Source: Paenibacillus donghaensis
GTDB taxonomy: Bacteria; Bacillota; Bacilli; Paenibacillales; Paenibacillaceae
Length of the DNA: 64,000 nt
Direction: 5' to 3'
Assembly: GCF_002192415.1 (NCBI RefSeq)
Contig: NZ_CP021780.1
Coordinates: forward strand, 1,426,001 to 1,490,000
Shown here: piece after piece, positions 61,955 to 64,000 of the stretch
Numbering within the stretch: the stretch's first letter is position 1
Layout of the letters: each line of letters starts with the position of its first letter
Made by a program: the position numbers and the translations under genes
The notes under the pieces: generated by a model
Databases searched by the model: none
What the model saw: the letters and a program-made list of their open reading frames with translations, nothing else
What the model was told of the DNA's origin: nothing

Positions 61955-64000
61955 TTGGAAAATATACAATTGACTGAATTGCTACAGAAGATGACTCTGG
62001 AGGAAAAAGTAGCACAAATGCTGCAGCTCGTAGCCTCCTATTTCATCGGATCTGGGGAAGACAGCCAGATTACCGGTCCGATGGAGTCACTCGGAATTAC
62101 AGAAGAAACGGTAGCACAGGCTGGGACCGCACTAGGTCTTGGCGGTGCGGCCAAGATCATCCAGGTTCAGGAAAACCATATGAAGAATGACCGCCTGGGC
62201 ATTCCGTTGATTTTCATGGCGGATATTATCCACGGCTACAAGACGATCTTTCCGGTACCGCTGGCTATCGGCAGCTCCTGGGATCAGGAGCTGGCGGAAC
62301 AGAGTGCAGCGATTGCGGCTAAGGAATCGGCTGTGTCGGGATTGCATGTGACATTTGCTCCAATGGTGGACCTGGTGCGTGATCCGCGCTGGGGCCGTGT
62401 GATGGAATCGACCGGAGAAGATTCGTATCTGAACAGCCTGTTTGCCCGCGCATTTGTGCGCGGTTTCCAGGGGGAGGATCTGACGAATGATTTCAGCCGT
62501 GTCGCTGCCTGTGTGAAACACTTCGCCGCCTATGGTGCGGGTGAAGGCGGACGGGAATACAACACGGTTGATCTCTCGGAGCGTCAACTGCGCGAATATT
62601 ATTTCCCGGCCTATAAGGCTGCACTGGAAGAGGGCTGTGAGATGGTTATGACTTCGTTCAATACCGTCCACGGTTCTCCGGCTACCGGGAACAAACCGCT
62701 GATGCGCGGGGTGCTTCGCGAGGAATGGGGCTTCGATGGCGTGTTGATCTCGGATTGGGGCGCAGTGATTGAGCTGATTGCCCACGGAGTGGCCGAAGAT
62801 GAGAAGGCAGCTGCTCTACTGGCGGTGAACGCGGGTGTTGATATTGAGATGATGACCTCCTGTTATCCTAAATTTCTGCCGGAGCTGGTCCGCAGCGGCC
62901 AGGTGGACGAAGCATTGATCGACGAGGCGGTGCTCAGAATCCTGACGCTGAAGAACAAGCTTGGCCTGTTCGAGAACCCGCTGCGCGGAGCAGATCCTGA
63001 AGCGGAGCGTGAGGTCGTCTATTGCGACGAGCACAGAGCGGCAGCACGCAAGCTGGCTTCCAAATCTGCAGTTCTGCTGAAGAACTCCGGCATTCTGCCA
63101 CTTGAGGCGGATCGCAAGCTTGCACTGATCGGACCTTTTGCCCAGAGTACCGATATTCTTGGTCCTTGGGCCTGGAACGGCGCCGAGGGAAACATTGCTA
63201 CCCTTGAAGAGGCATTCAAAGGCAAGATTGAAGCGTCCAATCTGCTGGTCGCTCAAGGCTCCGGCATAGATACGGTAACGACAGGGCAGCTTGAAGAAGC
63301 ACTGCGGACCGCAGCACAGGCCGATGTGATTGTACTTGCACTGGGTGAAAGCTCACCGATGAGCGGAGAAGGCGGCAGCCGGGCGGATATTACCCTGCCT
63401 AAAGCACAGCTTCAGCTGATTGCCCACCTGCGCACCTTGGACAAGCCGATGGTAACCATCCTGTTCAACGGACGCCCGCTGGATCTGCACGGTGTTTATG
63501 ATCAGGTCGATGCGCTGCTGGAAGCCTGGTTCCCGGGCAGTGAGGGTGCACTGGCGATTGCGGATATTATTTTTGGTGCCGTGAATCCGTCCGGACGTCT
63601 GTCTATGTCGTTCCCGCAGGCAGTAGGACAGATTCCGGTCTATTATAATCATTTCAACACCGGACGTCCGAAGAAAGCCTCCGAGCCGGAGAACCGTTAT
63701 GCTTCACAGTATCTGGATATTCCGAATGAGCCCTTATATCCATTTGGCTTCGGCCTTAGTTATACAGAATTTGAGTATAGCCAGATGACGTTGTCTTCGG
63801 AGGAAATGAATCCGCAGTCCGCGCTGGAGGTCAAGGTAACACTCACGAATAAAGGCGTGCTGGCCGGGGAAGAAGTGGTTCAGCTCTATATTCGTGATAT
63901 TACAGGCGAAGTAGTCCGTCCAGTGAAAGAACTGAAGGGATATTCCAAGGTTCTGCTGCAGCCTGGAGAGTCGAAGCAGGTCAGCTTCATCGTTACCGAG
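61955..64000 (+). CDS. GH3 beta-glycosidase (3' end outside window)
   Basis: 682 codons are visible from TTG 61955 (AAAGGATG 11 bases upstream) to the window end with no stop. No signal peptide, so it is cytosolic. The GH3 barrel includes IPLIFMADIIHGYKTIFPVP, FAPMVDLVRDPRWGRVMEST, CVKHFAAYGAGEGGREYNTV and GVLISDWGA with Asp267 the predicted nucleophile. The second domain has SAVLLKNSGILPL and, near 460, LGESSPMSGEGGSRADI with the likely acid/base Glu. FGFGLSYTEF and a fibronectin III-like domain follow, cut by the window. It would hydrolyse the imported beta-glucoside or beta-xyloside; the exact sugar is not known. Confidence 0.92.
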   Translation, partial: MENIQLTELLQKMTLEEKVAQMLQLVASYFIGSGEDSQITGPMESLGITEETVAQAGTALGLGGAAKIIQVQENHMKNDRLGIPLIFMADIIHGYKTIFPVPLAIGSSWDQELAEQSAAIAAKESAVSGLHVTFAPMVDLVRDPRWGRVMESTGEDSYLNSLFARAFVRGFQGEDLTNDFSRVAACVKHFAAYGAGEGGREYNTVDLSERQLREYYFPAYKAALEEGCEMVMTSFNTVHGSPATGNKPLMRGVLREEWGFDGVLISDWGAVIELIAHGVAEDEKAAALLAVNAGVDIEMMTSCYPKFLPELVRSGQVDEALIDEAVLRILTLKNKLGLFENPLRGADPEAEREVVYCDEHRAAARKLASKSAVLLKNSGILPLEADRKLALIGPFAQSTDILGPWAWNGAEGNIATLEEAFKGKIEASNLLVAQGSGIDTVTTGQLEEALRTAAQADVIVLALGESSPMSGEGGSRADITLPKAQLQLIAHLRTLDKPMVTILFNGRPLDLHGVYDQVDALLEAWFPGSEGALAIADIIFGAVNPSGRLSMSFPQAVGQIPVYYNHFNTGRPKKASEPENRYASQYLDIPNEPLYPFGFGLSYTEFEYSQMTLSSEEMNPQSALEVKVTLTNKGVLAGEEVVQLYIRDITGEVVRPVKELKGYSKVLLQPGESKQVSFIVTE

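Overview
The window looks like a chromosomal segment of a Paenibacillus-type bacterium (Bacillota). The signs are strong AGGAGG-type ribosome binding sites, several 540-560 residue LplA/YtcQ-class lipoproteins, a YesM/YesN-type two-component pair next to LplB/LplC-type permeases, sugar ABC importers with no ATPase of their own, and long non-coding gaps full of repeats. This is inference from gene content; no rRNA or tRNA gene and no marker that fixes the species is present.

Left part (1-20 kb): the window opens inside a solute-binding lipoprotein gene. A Fur-controlled iron-siderophore region follows: a binding protein with two FecCD permeases (2.0-5.1 kb), a tandem-domain nitroreductase-like protein, and an ATPase plus single permease divergent from a second binding protein (6.7-9.9 kb). 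Then come a TetR repressor with its probable HXXEE membrane-protein target, two DUF1963-related proteins, a nucleotidyltransferase, a nuclease-like/winged-helix protein lying between repeat clusters, an HxlR regulator divergent from a flavodoxin-fold quinone reductase, and an AraC regulator.

Middle part (19.7-37 kb): an AraC regulator is divergent from an operon for a sugar ABC importer, a GH112 galacto-N-biose/lacto-N-biose phosphorylase, a 51-residue membrane protein and a GH29 alpha-L-fucosidase. Together these suggest uptake and phosphorolysis of mucin- or milk-type disaccharides freed from fucose. Next are an LtrA protein, a short HTH gene, a GNAT/unknown/VOC gene group, a metallophosphoesterase remnant, glycerol dehydrogenase with a fused dihydroxyacetone kinase, and an amidase-signature protein with an altered nucleophile loop.

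Right part (37-64 kb): a broken GH13 gene borders an AT-rich island (38.2-41.7 kb) of four paralogous small membrane proteins plus decaying genes. Then come a glucuronate catabolic operon (gntR-uxuA-uxuB-uxaC), a proline-rich small protein, a flavoprotein, twin 51-bp tandem arrays, an aldo/keto reductase, a YihY protein, a UbiD decarboxylase, and a divergent oligosaccharide locus (lipoprotein, YesN/YesM-type pair, two permeases, GH3 glycosidase cut by the window end).

The most unusual content is intergenic. Three MITE-like elements of about 320-340 bp share GTTACTACTTAGG-type terminal inverted repeats; two carry one family of internal arms and the third a different family. Three sequence-unrelated arm families (A, B, C) share the same layout, and a fourth family (D) joins a terminator to a nested hairpin.
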